Assembly (NCBI GenBank): GCA_902493795.1
Contig: CABUQZ010000006.1
Location: 10,688-74,687 of the forward strand
Source: an uncultured Clostridium sp.
GTDB lineage: Bacteria; Bacillota_I; Bacilli_A; RF39; UBA660
Direction of reading: 5' to 3'
Length of the DNA: 64,000 nt
The position numbers and the translations under genes are program-made. This document shows positions 17,893-26,252 of the stretch, in pieces. A model generated the notes under the pieces. It ran no database searches. It worked only from the letters and a program-made list of their open reading frames with translations, and had not been told where the DNA came from. Each line of letters begins with the position of its first letter. Position 1 is the first letter of the stretch.

Positions 17893-19197
17893 TTATTCAG
17901 ATTTATTTTCTTTTTCAATTTGAGCAATTTTTTCATCTATCTTTTTTATTAAATCTTCAGTTTTTATTGGGTCGCTTTTAATTGGTTTACTATTATTAGT
18001 ATTACTTAAATTAGCAATATCAATATTAAGTTTTTCTAATTGTTTTACTTTGGCATTTTTAACGAATTTTTCAAAATCGAACAATTTTATATCCGTAATA
18101 TTTAATTTTGGATATAGAATATTACTACTTTCTATATTAACAGAATCAAAATCTTTATTCATTTTTTGTTCGTCATTATTAATAACTAATTGAATACCAT
18201 CATTTTTAATAGATAATAAGTCACATAATACTGTCATATAGCTTCCATATATATTTATAAGTTCTTTTAATGAACGAGTTGCAATATAGGTTTTTATATT
18301 TCTTGAAATACAAGATCCTAGTATATCTACTAAATCATTGCATTTTTCAATAATATCAAAGTTATCTAAAATCAAGTTAAATTTATTATTTGTTTTTAAA
18401 TCAACTAACACTGCATATAGTTGTTCGATAAACATAGAAGGCAATCTATTTAATGACTTATTTTCATCTCGTGCAATTAAAATTATTGCAGATGGCTTAT
18501 TAGTGATATCTTCAAAACTAAATGTAGTTTTATTCATAAGTTGTGATAATTTTTCTCTTGATACAAAAGCCATTAACTTTTGTCTAGCAACTGATACAAT
18601 ACTTCCTTTTGTGTCATTTGGGGCTAAAAATGTTGATGAAGCTAAAATATAAGGTTTTGATGCCACATCTTTAGATTTAAAATATTCAGTAATATAATCT
18701 GTTCCACAAAACTTTTTATTAATTCCATTAAACATATTATTAACACTATTTAAATTTACTTCATCTTTAGTTCCATCTTCAAATAAAGAAAGTGTTAACC
18801 CTGTAAAGAAGTCAGCTGCAGTTAATGCCCAAAATGGATCTTGATTAGAATTTTCATAAAACATTGTTTTTCCTATTTTTTCAAGATATTCCTGTGCTTT
18901 ATCTTTATCACCATTTTTATATAGATTATATGGATACTCTAATGGATTCCAACCTTCACTTTTATCTAAATCTCTTAAATTTAGTATTATAATATTATAG
19001 TTATTTGCTTTTAACTTATCATAATATTTATTAACATATTCTTCTTTCGAATCTAATATAAATAAACTTTCTTTTTTTTCTATAGCGTTATCAACGATTG
19101 GAAACAATACATTTGTACTCTTTCCTGATGCAATATCTCCTTCAACTATTAAATTTTTATGTGCATTAAGCACCTTTTCCAACATTTCTTCTTTCAT
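17893..19197 (-). CDS. Soluble TraG/VirD4-like ATPase
   Basis: 434 residues resembling the ATPase core of TraG/VirD4 coupling proteins. The N terminus goes straight into a P-loop (GDIASGKS, residues 20-27), followed by LFILDSKEEY and GWNPLEYPYN. The middle has ILASSTFLAPNDTKGSIVS, and the Walker B-like segment is LILDNFD, then TYIATRSLKEL. True coupling proteins have N-terminal membrane helices; none is present here, and the C terminus is charged and helical. No relaxase or mating genes are nearby. The ATG at 19197 lies inside the end of the MerR gene behind GGAGG, so translation is probably coupled. Family is fairly clear; the substrate moved, if any, is unknown. Confidence 0.7.
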   Translation of the reverse strand: MKEEMLEKVLNAHKNLIVEGDIASGKSTNVLFPIVDNAIEKKESLFILDSKEEYVNKYYDKLKANNYNIIILNLRDLDKSEGWNPLEYPYNLYKNGDKDKAQEYLEKIGKTMFYENSNQDPFWALTAADFFTGLTLSLFEDGTKDEVNLNSVNNMFNGINKKFCGTDYITEYFKSKDVASKPYILASSTFLAPNDTKGSIVSVARQKLMAFVSREKLSQLMNKTTFSFEDITNKPSAIILIARDENKSLNRLPSMFIEQLYAVLVDLKTNNKFNLILDNFDIIEKCNDLVDILGSCISRNIKTYIATRSLKELINIYGSYMTVLCDLLSIKNDGIQLVINNDEQKMNKDFDSVNIESSNILYPKLNITDIKLFDFEKFVKNAKVKQLEKLNIDIANLSNTNNSKPIKSDPIKTEDLIKKIDEKIAQIEKENKSE

Positions 19198-19576
19198 ACT
19201 TCCTCCTCAATACTTTTTCTTCTTCTGTTTCATTAACTCTTGTATAACTCTTTTTACTTTTTATTTCTTCAAGCATATACGTTAATCTTTCATACTTTAG
19301 TTTTAACAAATACATTCTTTCTTCAATTTCTTTTTTCTTTTTTTCTAATATTTCTTGATCTACATTATCTTTATATTCAATAATTTCATCTAATGTAAAA
19401 TCTAATGATTTTAATAATTTGATAAGTTCGCATTCAATAACATTTTCTTCACTATAATACTTATAACCAGTAAAGTTATCTACTTCGCTTGGTACTAATA
19501 CACCATATTCTGCATAGTATCTTAAAGTTCTAACAGGAATATCAACTATTTTAGAAAAATCTCCAATTTTATACAT
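19166..19576 (-). CDS. MerR-family transcriptional regulator
   Basis: 136 residues. The N terminus is a classic MerR winged helix (YKIGDFSKIVDIPVRTLRYY, then GYKYYSEENV). A dimerisation coiled coil follows (residues about 80-115), and the C terminus is short, with no effector domain or conserved metal-binding cysteines. The start is the ATG at 19576 behind AAAGGAG. The gene overlaps the start of the TraG-like ATPase by 32 bases. Its promoter has the 19-base spacer and dyad typical of MerR-controlled promoters, so it probably regulates itself and the ATPase. The signal is unknown. Confidence 0.88.
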   Translation of the reverse strand: MYKIGDFSKIVDIPVRTLRYYAEYGVLVPSEVDNFTGYKYYSEENVIECELIKLLKSLDFTLDEIIEYKDNVDQEILEKKKKEIEERMYLLKLKYERLTYMLEEIKSKKSYTRVNETEEEKVLRRKYERRNVGKGA

Positions 19577-19619
19577 TCATGATCTACTCCTTTACTAATA
19601 ATTTCCTCCTTTCACCCTA

Positions 19620-19650
19620 ATACTAACAGAGCAGTTGACTGCCAAGTCAA
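19620..19650 (-). promoter_or_regulatory. MerR-type promoter with 19-base spacer and operator dyad
   Basis: On the minus strand TTGACT (19645-19650) and TAGTAT (19620-19625) are separated by exactly 19 bases. The palindrome TTGACTtggcAGTCAA (19635-19650) overlaps the -35 and the spacer. Long 19-20-base spacers are the hallmark of promoters twisted open by MerR proteins. Confidence 0.7.
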
Positions 19651-19915
19651 TACCTTTTTAATTGTTTATTAGAATATAATTTAGGAATTCAAATTATTAG
19701 TTTTTTATACGTATATTTTAATTAAATAACAGAATATGAGTGTTTGTAATATAATTTCTAAATATTATAATTTATTTAACTACTACTCTTACTTACAATT
19801 ATAACACAATTAATTTATAAAATTTAACCCAATTACTAATACCCCAAACTAATTTTTTTCACATAAAAACCTCATTTCTTTTTTGAAACAAGGTCCATAA
19901 TTTAAGTATATATAA
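19651..19915. other. AT-rich intergenic region, no gene seen
   Basis: About 265 bases between the merR promoter and the serS stop. I see no open frame with a ribosome binding site, no RNA gene and no clear terminator. A weak stem (CCTCATTTC / GAAACAAGG) near 19871-19894 could end the serS transcript. Confidence 0.4.
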
Positions 19916-21205
19916 TTAATTTTCTTTTGGTTTAATAACTTCTAATCCACCCATATAAGGTTGTAATACTTTTGGAATTAAAATTGAACCATCTTCTTGA
20001 TAATTATTCTCAACAAGAGCAATTAATCCTCTTGGAGAAGCAAGTACTGTATTATTTAAAGTATGTAAGAAGTATGTTCCTTTTTCTCCTTTAGTTCTAA
20101 TTCCTAAACGTCTTGCTTGAGCATCTCCTAAGTTAGAGCAAGATCCAACTTCAAAGTATTTCTGTTGTCTAGGGCTCCATGCCTCAATATCACAAGATTT
20201 AACTTTCAAGTCTGCTAAATCTCCACTACAACATTCAAGTTGTCTTACAGGTATATCTAAGTTTCTAAATACTTCAACTGTGTATCTCCACATCTTCTCA
20301 TAGAAATCCATTGATTCTTCTGGTTCACAAATAACTATCATTTCTTGTTTTTCAAATTGGTGAACACGATATAATCCACGTTCTTCAAGTCCGTGAGATC
20401 CTCCTTCTTTTCTAAAGCATGGAGAGTAACTTGTCATTCTAACTGGTAAATCTTCTTTCTTAACAATTTGATCTTTAAATCTACCAATCATAGAGTGTTC
20501 ACTTGTACCAATCAAATACAAATCTTCTCCCTCTATTTTATACATCATAGCTTCCATCTCAGGGAAAGACATAACTCCAGTTACTACATCACTATGAATC
20601 ATAAATGGTGGAATTGCATAAGTAAATCCTTGATTAATCATATAGTCTCTTGCATAAGAAATCATTGCTTCATGAAGTCTTGCTATATCTCCTAATAAAT
20701 AGTAGAAACCTTCTCCACTAGTTCTTCCAGCAGCTTCTTTATCCATTCCATTTAATCTACAAATAATATCAGCATGATATGGAATTTCATATTTAGGAAC
20801 AACTGCATCCCCAAATCTTTGAACTTCAACGTTTTCACTATCATCTTTTCCAATAGGAACACTTTTATCGATGATATTAGGAATTACCATCATACGATCT
20901 TTAATTTCTTTTTGAAGTCTTGCTTGTTCTTCTTCAAGATTTTTAATCTCATCAGCCATCTTAGCAATTTCTTCTTTTACTTTATTAGCTTCATCAACAA
21001 GCTTATCCTTCATTAATTTACCAATTTCACCGCTTTTTTTATTCTTATCAGCTTTTAACCCATCACATTTAGTTTGTACTTCACGGACCTTTCTATCCAT
21101 TTCGTAAACTTCATCAACTATAGGTAATTTCTCATCTTGAAATTTCTTCTTAATATTTTCTTTTACTAAATCAATATCTTCTCTAATTAATTTTATATCT
21201 ATCAT
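19916..21205 (-). CDS. serS: Seryl-tRNA synthetase
   Basis: 429 residues, normal length. The N-terminal tRNA-binding coiled coil (residues about 30-100) precedes the class II catalytic core. The core shows FRKEGGSHGLEERGLYRVHQ (motif 2), DLADLKVKSCDIEAWSPRQ with FEVGSCSNLGDAQARRLGIR, and motif 3 (HTLNNTVLASPRGLIALVEN). It charges tRNA-Ser. The start at 21205 overlaps the stop of the upstream HD-domain gene by four bases, and both lie downstream of a serine T-box leader, so expression should rise when tRNA-Ser is uncharged. Confidence 0.96.
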   Translation of the reverse strand: MIDIKLIREDIDLVKENIKKKFQDEKLPIVDEVYEMDRKVREVQTKCDGLKADKNKKSGEIGKLMKDKLVDEANKVKEEIAKMADEIKNLEEEQARLQKEIKDRMMVIPNIIDKSVPIGKDDSENVEVQRFGDAVVPKYEIPYHADIICRLNGMDKEAAGRTSGEGFYYLLGDIARLHEAMISYARDYMINQGFTYAIPPFMIHSDVVTGVMSFPEMEAMMYKIEGEDLYLIGTSEHSMIGRFKDQIVKKEDLPVRMTSYSPCFRKEGGSHGLEERGLYRVHQFEKQEMIVICEPEESMDFYEKMWRYTVEVFRNLDIPVRQLECCSGDLADLKVKSCDIEAWSPRQQKYFEVGSCSNLGDAQARRLGIRTKGEKGTYFLHTLNNTVLASPRGLIALVENNYQEDGSILIPKVLQPYMGGLEVIKPKEN

Positions 21206-21702
21206 TTTTCTATCTCCTTTAATCTATTTACTATTTTTGTATGTGTTGGAATATATCTTTTTTCTACTCTTTGATAATCTTCCATAGTAGGATTTTTAAT
21301 TCTTGTTAAATCTATATTATTTTCAAGGTCTGCAAGCTTAACATGTAAAGCACGAATGCTTCCATCTTTAATTAGATTATCGATATATTCATTATAATCC
21401 ATAGGTCTAATACGAGTTAAACTTGTAACGTCATCAACTATTTCCTTAGGAAATCCTACTTCTATTAAATCTTTACTAGAAACATCTTTATCTTCAATAA
21501 CATCATGTAAAAGTGCAACTACTTTTTCTTCTATACTCAAGACATGCTTATAAACATATGTAATATGTAACATATAAGGAAGTCCACCCTTATCTAAATC
21601 ATTTTCAAATAATACTGTTACAATTTCTAATGCTTTGTAAATTAAGTTATCACTATCTTTTATTTCTTGATACTTATATTCATCAAAATAATCTCTTAAC
21701 AT
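21202..21702 (-). CDS. HD-domain phosphohydrolase, (p)ppGpp-hydrolase-like
   Basis: 166 residues. It has the HD metal-site signatures: the first histidine in PYMLHITYV, the HD pair in ALLHDVIEDKD and the late aspartate in HVKLADLENNIDLTRI. The spacing and the LTRIRPMDYNEYI segment resemble the hydrolase half of RelA/SpoT and small alarmone hydrolases. No synthetase, TGS or ACT domain is present. It is the first gene after the serine T-box and overlaps serS by 4 bases, so it should be induced on serine starvation. An alarmone-hydrolase role in that setting is an attractive inference; other nucleotide substrates are possible. Confidence 0.7.
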   Translation of the reverse strand: MLRDYFDEYKYQEIKDSDNLIYKALEIVTVLFENDLDKGGLPYMLHITYVYKHVLSIEEKVVALLHDVIEDKDVSSKDLIEVGFPKEIVDDVTSLTRIRPMDYNEYIDNLIKDGSIRALHVKLADLENNIDLTRIKNPTMEDYQRVEKRYIPTHTKIVNRLKEIEK

Positions 21703-21719
21703 CCTTTTCCTCCCAAAAA

Positions 21720-21915
21720 AATAAAAAGACCAAACATAGGAGTGATTAACACGGTACCATCCTACTTTGATCTTAATTTACATAACGGCTTTCACCGGAA
21801 ATACTTTTAATATTTCACTCAAGAAGTAGATTCAAATAATATTACTATTAACTTTCACCAAACGTTAACTCTCTACAAATAATTAATTATTTTACTATTC
21901 TTCCTCATCGATTTC
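21720..21915 (-). promoter_or_regulatory. T-box leader, serine (UCU specifier)
   Basis: The minus-strand leader contains the T-box antiterminator core AGGATGGTACCGTG (21750-21763). A stem I region starts near GATGAGGAAGAATAGTA and contains the specifier context GAATCTAC, which places UCU (Ser) at 21828-21830. A terminator stem (CAAAGTAGGA / TCCTATGTTTG) is followed by TCTTTTTATTTTTTT. The downstream gene pair ends in serS, agreeing with the specifier. It is read by uncharged tRNA-Ser. Confidence 0.92.
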
Positions 21916-21922
21916 ATTTTCT

Positions 21923-21951
21923 ATTCTATCACTTTATTTATGATTTTACAA
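21923..21951 (-). promoter_or_regulatory. Promoter of the serine T-box operon
   Basis: On the minus strand TTGTAA (21946-21951) and TAGAAT (21923-21928) are spaced by 17 bases. The predicted transcript starts near 21915, which is where T-box stem I begins. The -35 lies within the last codons of the gene at 21938. Confidence 0.6.
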
Positions 21952-22906
21952 CTACGAATAAATCATACATAGCTTTAGCATACCAATTTGGTTCTTCTTT
22001 TAGTGTATATTCACATGTTTGACTCAATTGTACTTTTCCTTCACTATTAGCTGTTATAATCCAGTCATAATGATTTTGATGTAAATCAACATTTGGAGGA
22101 AAATGATTAGAGTGTGATTTGTAATTTACAAAATCAATGTTATTTGGATCTGGGTCTACATCACTTTGAGCAGTAACAATCTTACCAGATCTGTAAACAT
22201 CATCACCATCTGCACTAGTTCTTTTTATCTCTCCAATAGGACCAGTATTAGTAGGAAGCTTTACAGTAATAATTCTTGTTTCTCCAGGTTTTAAAGTTAT
22301 AGTTGATCCTTCTTTTAGAATCTCTCCTGTTGTATTATCAAAAGCAACCATTTGTTTTCTCATAGTTTTATAATTACTCTTTTGAGTATATTGACTTAAA
22401 TCATCAACATCACCTAAGAATGCTGCCTTTCTTGCTGCAATAGTTCTAGATGCTTCAGAAAGACTTTCAACTGTACCCATTTCTTCTTGCAACTTTTCTA
22501 CATTAATTGAATTAATTTCATTTATAATTCCATCAATTTCATTTTCTAAAGTATTAATTTTTGATTTATAGCTTGGTTTATTTTCTTCGCTAGCACCATC
22601 ATAAGCTCTACAAGCTTGATCTAATGATGCAAGTTTTGAAACTAATGTTGAACATTTACTAACTGCACTTTTTAATGATGTAATTCCATTTTCAACAGCA
22701 CTTTCCATTTTCATCATCTTAGGAATTGTTGAATTTTGTAAAGTAATAAGTCCAAGTTCTGACCATGATTGTGAATTAGATATACTATTAGAAACACTAT
22801 CTAATTTAGATTTTACTGTAGACATTGTAGAAGAATACTTTGAAGTATATGTACTAAAGTTTTTATCTTTTAATTTATCATAATATTTTTGATACTTACT
22901 ATTCAT
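21938..22906 (-). CDS. Candidate type VII secretion substrate, 322 residues
   Basis: The N-terminal 170 residues are long alpha-helical, serine-rich and without cleavable signal or membrane helix, as in LXG/WXG-type T7SS substrates (YTSKYSSTMSTVKSKLDS, WSELGLITLQNST). The C-terminal part (residues about 185-322) is beta-rich (TLKPGETRIITVKLP, then NHYDWIITANSEGKVQLS), possibly a small beta-sandwich. Ribosome binding site GAGGAAAT. It is the last gene of a four-gene run starting with two WXG100-like proteins and a C39-like peptidase, which is the basis for calling it a substrate. No enzyme motif is recognised. Confidence 0.55.
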   Translation of the reverse strand: MNSKYQKYYDKLKDKNFSTYTSKYSSTMSTVKSKLDSVSNSISNSQSWSELGLITLQNSTIPKMMKMESAVENGITSLKSAVSKCSTLVSKLASLDQACRAYDGASEENKPSYKSKINTLENEIDGIINEINSINVEKLQEEMGTVESLSEASRTIAARKAAFLGDVDDLSQYTQKSNYKTMRKQMVAFDNTTGEILKEGSTITLKPGETRIITVKLPTNTGPIGEIKRTSADGDDVYRSGKIVTAQSDVDPDPNNIDFVNYKSHSNHFPPNVDLHQNHYDWIITANSEGKVQLSQTCEYTLKEEPNWYAKAMYDLFVVVKS

Positions 22907-22915
22907 AATTTCCTC

Positions 22916-24205
22916 CTACGCAGTCTTTAATACTCTTAATCTATATCCTGAGTATTCTTTATGACAATCCGCACCAGATGTCATAAATCTAGAAGTGTTT
23001 GTATCCATTCTTTCAATTTGACCATCCCAACTGTCTATTATTAACAAATCTTTTTCAGTTAATTTGGTTGGATCAGTAATACTTGATCTAAATCCTACTA
23101 CTGTAACAAAATGTCTACTAGTACCAGCTTTATTACCATTTACTTGTAATATAACAGGTCTTCCACTTAATATTTCAGTATATACTTTAGAAAGTACAGC
23201 ATTTTTATTATCATCTATAAAATCAGTAAATGCACCAGCATGAGCATAATTTCCAGCCATTGATGCAGTACCATTTGTCCCATTAAACAAATCATATGCA
23301 TGAACATAAGAAAAGGCTAAGCAATAATCTCCATATTTACTAGTATCAATATTTTGCCTAACACCATTATTAGCAATGTAACTTGCATAACTTGCTAAAT
23401 CTCCTTTAGTTTTAGCAACAGTCCAGTTTTCATTAAGCATATTAACTTGAACAACATTGTCACTTCCATAAACAATTTTGCTCCATTCACTTTCAGTATT
23501 AGTAGCCTTATTGATATTTTCTAATGCTTCTTTTTCAATTTGTGATTTTCCTTCTTCTGTAGTAATATCAACATTTTTTGTATTTAAATAAGATAAAATA
23601 AGTTTTTGAATCTTACTAGTTTCTTCTGTAGCAGATGTATCTATATCAGTAGATGTATCTCCTAAAATCTTTTTTAAAATTGACACAAGTACTCCAGACT
23701 TACTCTCATCTGTTAACAAATTACCAATAGATTCATTTCCTTTTCCATCATATATTTTCTTTAATAATATAGGTAAAGTTGTACTATCAAACTTAGAAAC
23801 CACACCATTTACATCAGCTGTACTTACACTAATACCTGAGTTAATTGGATTTGTGTGAGAGCTACTACCATAACTACTACTAGCGTGTCCTCCACTACTT
23901 CCACCACTATAACTTCCTACACTAGCACCAACATACTGATTAATTAATGCTCCACCATCTTCAGTTTGATTAACCCAATCATTTTTGTGTTGTTCTAATA
24001 AGCTAACAAAAGATTCATGCCCTTTAACAAGTTCATCAACTAACTTTTTTATATCAGAAAGTTGATTACTAAATAACCCAAGTTCTGTAAAAGCACTAAA
24101 ATCATTCATTAATGTATCTGCAAAATCACTATTTAAAGTAGTTAAAGATTCATTTAATATTTTAATATTATCATCAACTACTGAAGAATCATATTTAATA
24201 TTCAT
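22916..24205 (-). CDS. Candidate T7SS substrate with C39-like cysteine peptidase domain
   Basis: 429 residues. Residues 1-95 are helical and resemble the WXG/LXG-type targeting part of T7SS substrates; there is no signal peptide. A Gly/Ser/His linker follows (residues 95-125) and then a helical region. The last 150 residues look like a papain-fold C39_2-type domain. C295 lies in YGDYCLAFSY, H365 in GTSRHFVTVVGF after GRPVILQVNG, and D391 in LLIIDSWDG, giving a plausible Cys-His-Asp triad. It could cut proteins or peptides outside the cell or in a rival. Ribosome binding site GGAGG. Part of the satellite T7SS module; no immunity gene is obvious. Confidence 0.68.
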   Translation of the reverse strand: MNIKYDSSVVDDNIKILNESLTTLNSDFADTLMNDFSAFTELGLFSNQLSDIKKLVDELVKGHESFVSLLEQHKNDWVNQTEDGGALINQYVGASVGSYSGGSSGGHASSSYGSSSHTNPINSGISVSTADVNGVVSKFDSTTLPILLKKIYDGKGNESIGNLLTDESKSGVLVSILKKILGDTSTDIDTSATEETSKIQKLILSYLNTKNVDITTEEGKSQIEKEALENINKATNTESEWSKIVYGSDNVVQVNMLNENWTVAKTKGDLASYASYIANNGVRQNIDTSKYGDYCLAFSYVHAYDLFNGTNGTASMAGNYAHAGAFTDFIDDNKNAVLSKVYTEILSGRPVILQVNGNKAGTSRHFVTVVGFRSSITDPTKLTEKDLLIIDSWDGQIERMDTNTSRFMTSGADCHKEYSGYRLRVLKTA

Positions 24206-24213
24206 AAAACCTC

Positions 24214-24537
24214 CTACTCTACATCTAATCTTTCTTCAAGATTATCTATATCTTTAGAAATATCTTTATCTCTTTGTTCATAATTTGTTACTGTATCACT
24301 TAAAAATGTATGATATTCCTTTAGTTTTTCAATATCTTTAGGTAATTTATCAATAATTTGTTTTAAATAACCATAAAACAATTCTTGATTATCACCCTTC
24401 CATGAATCACTAGAACCATCTATTTCTGTGCATTTCGTTTTTAATTCTTCATTTATGCTATTAAGTGAATTTATTTTATCATTTAATTTGCTAACAAGAG
24501 TTTTCATCTCATCAGTATTCATATACATACTATTCAT
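24214..24537 (-). CDS. WXG100-like T7SS protein (WKG, YxxxD)
   Basis: 107 residues with the helix-turn-helix hairpin layout of Esx proteins. The turn carries SSDSWKGDNQELF (W-K-G) near residue 45, and the C-terminal arm contains YEQRD, a YxxxD/E T7SS signal. Such proteins form dimers exported by EssC-type ATPases. The ATG at 24537 has AAAGGAG ten bases upstream; the frame overlaps the upstream WXG-like gene by 8 bases. It probably pairs with that neighbour and may chaperone the peptidase encoded next. Confidence 0.78.
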   Translation of the reverse strand: MNSMYMNTDEMKTLVSKLNDKINSLNSINEELKTKCTEIDGSSDSWKGDNQELFYGYLKQIIDKLPKDIEKLKEYHTFLSDTVTNYEQRDKDISKDIDNLEERLDVE

Positions 24538-24838
24538 CTATCTCTTGCTCCTTTTTCATTATATCTCTTACCCATTTATTATCTTGTTCACTATATAGAG
24601 ATGATAATTTTTTTAAAACTTCACCACTAACTAATAAATTTTCGTTTTCTTGTCTAGTAACTGTGACAAAATCACGCATATTACCAACATAAATTGAAGA
24701 ATCTTCACTTTTCCAGTTTTCATCTATTTGAGAACATAATTCTAATATTTCAGAATATATATCATCAATTTCTTCGCTTTTATTTACAATAAAAACTCCA
24801 AGGTCTTTTAATTTTTCATAATCGACACTAAACTTCAT
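24530..24838 (-). CDS. WXG100-like T7SS protein (WKS, YxxxD)
   Basis: 102 residues, two long helices with ENWKSEDSSIY at the turn (W-K-S, a common variant of WXG) and YSEQD in the C-terminal arm. It is the first gene of the satellite T7SS module and overlaps the next Esx-like gene by 8 bases. Start ATG at 24838 behind GGTGATAG. A hairpin (about 24864-24892) between this gene and dnaB upstream might separate the transcripts only partly. Confidence 0.72.
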   Translation of the reverse strand: MKFSVDYEKLKDLGVFIVNKSEEIDDIYSEILELCSQIDENWKSEDSSIYVGNMRDFVTVTRQENENLLVSGEVLKKLSSLYSEQDNKWVRDIMKKEQEIDE

Positions 24839-24898
24839 ACTATCACCTTACCATCCATATTAAATATAGCAAAAAAATTTAAATTTTGCTATTATTAC

Positions 24899-26191
24899 TT
24901 AAAAATCTTTTAAAATATTATCAAGTTCTTCTTTTTCTTCTGAAGATATTTCCTGCTTTTCTATATTTTTTTCAAACCATGAAGGAAGTTCTTCTTTAGA
25001 AGTCTTATTTGTTCTTACAGTATCTTTTTCAAGTCTTTTCTTTGTCTTTTTATGTTCTTTTTCAGCAACTCTCATCGCATCTTCAACAGTTTCAACGTTT
25101 AACCTACACCACTGAGATGCAACTGCTTCAACATAACTTCTTGTAAATTTATTATTGTTTACTTTTAATACGTAAGAGATTAGCACGTTAACTACTCCAG
25201 GTTTCATTTTCTGTTTAACCATCAAATCTTCTATTATTTGAAGTTCTCTTAAAGTTGGTTCTCCTGTTTTATACTTACTACGTAAATAATCATATGGAGT
25301 AAGATTTTCAAATGTATAAATAATCTTAGCTCTATTTGATGTGTCTCCAGTTGGATTCTTTAAGTAATCAGGTTGCTTTGAATAAATCATCGTAGGAAGC
25401 TTACCAGCATTATCAAATTGGTAAAAATCTCTTGCACTCTTAATAAGCTCATTTTTATCAATTAAACCTTTTTCATTTAAACTATTTCTAACAAGTCCTT
25501 GCATATTAAGGTCATCAATATTGTAAGTAAATGCCAAAGCATTAATTAAATCTTTTGTATCGTCATTAAAACATTTATCGTTTACCAAGCTTTTTGGAAT
25601 ACTAGATATAAGTAAATCAAAATCTACTTTTTCATCTATATTGATTGATCCAATATTTTTCTTTATTACATTATCATTATCGATAAATATATTTCCACTA
25701 GTTACAGTAAATACTGATGAAAAACTAGCAGTAATATCTTTATAATCTTTTAGATTAATTTTAGGTACTTTAAAATAATTAATAAGTTTATCAAACTCTT
25801 TTTTTCCTAAATTATTATATAAAACAACACTTAACACTGGATGAGAGAAAAAATCACTTATAGATAAAGGAGAATACAAAACATAAACATAATTATTTAC
25901 ATTTTCTTCTTTTACAAATGTCTTTAAAAGACCCACTGCTTCTAGTTTTTCTCTTGCAATAATTATATCTGTTAATTTAAGTTGCATTGTACTTACTAAA
26001 TGATGATGAGTAAGCTCTGAACTCATAAACTCTCTTTTTTCTAAATCATCTGCAAGTGTAAAATAAAGACTAACAGCTGTGTGACCTATGATTGGTTGAT
26101 AAAGCATCGTAATCTTTTTTTTATCTTCAATTGATATAATTGTTTTATTTACAACTATATAAGTATCAGCAGGTAAAAGTTTACCATTCAT
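24899..26191 (-). CDS. dnaB: DnaB-type replication initiation / helicase-loading protein
   Basis: About 430 residues, starting at the ATG at 26191 behind GGTGGTGAT. It resembles Bacillus DnaB (not the helicase), which with DnaD and DnaI loads the replicative helicase at oriC and recruits the origin to the membrane. The winged-helix N-terminal domain (KKITMLYQPIIGHTAVSLY, HHLVSTMQL, FFSHPVLSVVLYN) and the C-terminal DnaD-like helical domain (LRELQIIEDLMVKQKMKPGV, YVEAVASQW) are visible. The usual partner gene dnaI is not next to it. The C-terminal tail is charged (DTVRTNKTSKEELPSWFEKN). Confidence 0.8.
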   Translation of the reverse strand: MNGKLLPADTYIVVNKTIISIEDKKKITMLYQPIIGHTAVSLYFTLADDLEKREFMSSELTHHHLVSTMQLKLTDIIIAREKLEAVGLLKTFVKEENVNNYVYVLYSPLSISDFFSHPVLSVVLYNNLGKKEFDKLINYFKVPKINLKDYKDITASFSSVFTVTSGNIFIDNDNVIKKNIGSINIDEKVDFDLLISSIPKSLVNDKCFNDDTKDLINALAFTYNIDDLNMQGLVRNSLNEKGLIDKNELIKSARDFYQFDNAGKLPTMIYSKQPDYLKNPTGDTSNRAKIIYTFENLTPYDYLRSKYKTGEPTLRELQIIEDLMVKQKMKPGVVNVLISYVLKVNNNKFTRSYVEAVASQWCRLNVETVEDAMRVAEKEHKKTKKRLEKDTVRTNKTSKEELPSWFEKNIEKQEISSEEKEELDNILKDF

Positions 26192-26252
26192 AAAATCACC
26201 ACCCATAAAAGGATTATATCACAATTAAAAGAAGAAAAAATAAGAAATTAAA

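Noticed and set aside
17893..19197. An integrative conjugative element signalled by the TraG-like gene
   Set aside because: No relaxase, VirB4-type ATPase, mating-pore gene, integrase or attachment repeats were found around it.
24864..24892. Hairpin between dnaB and the first WXG100-like gene as a strong terminator
   Set aside because: The stem is AT-only apart from two G-C pairs and lacks a clear T run after it; kept only as a possible weak terminator.
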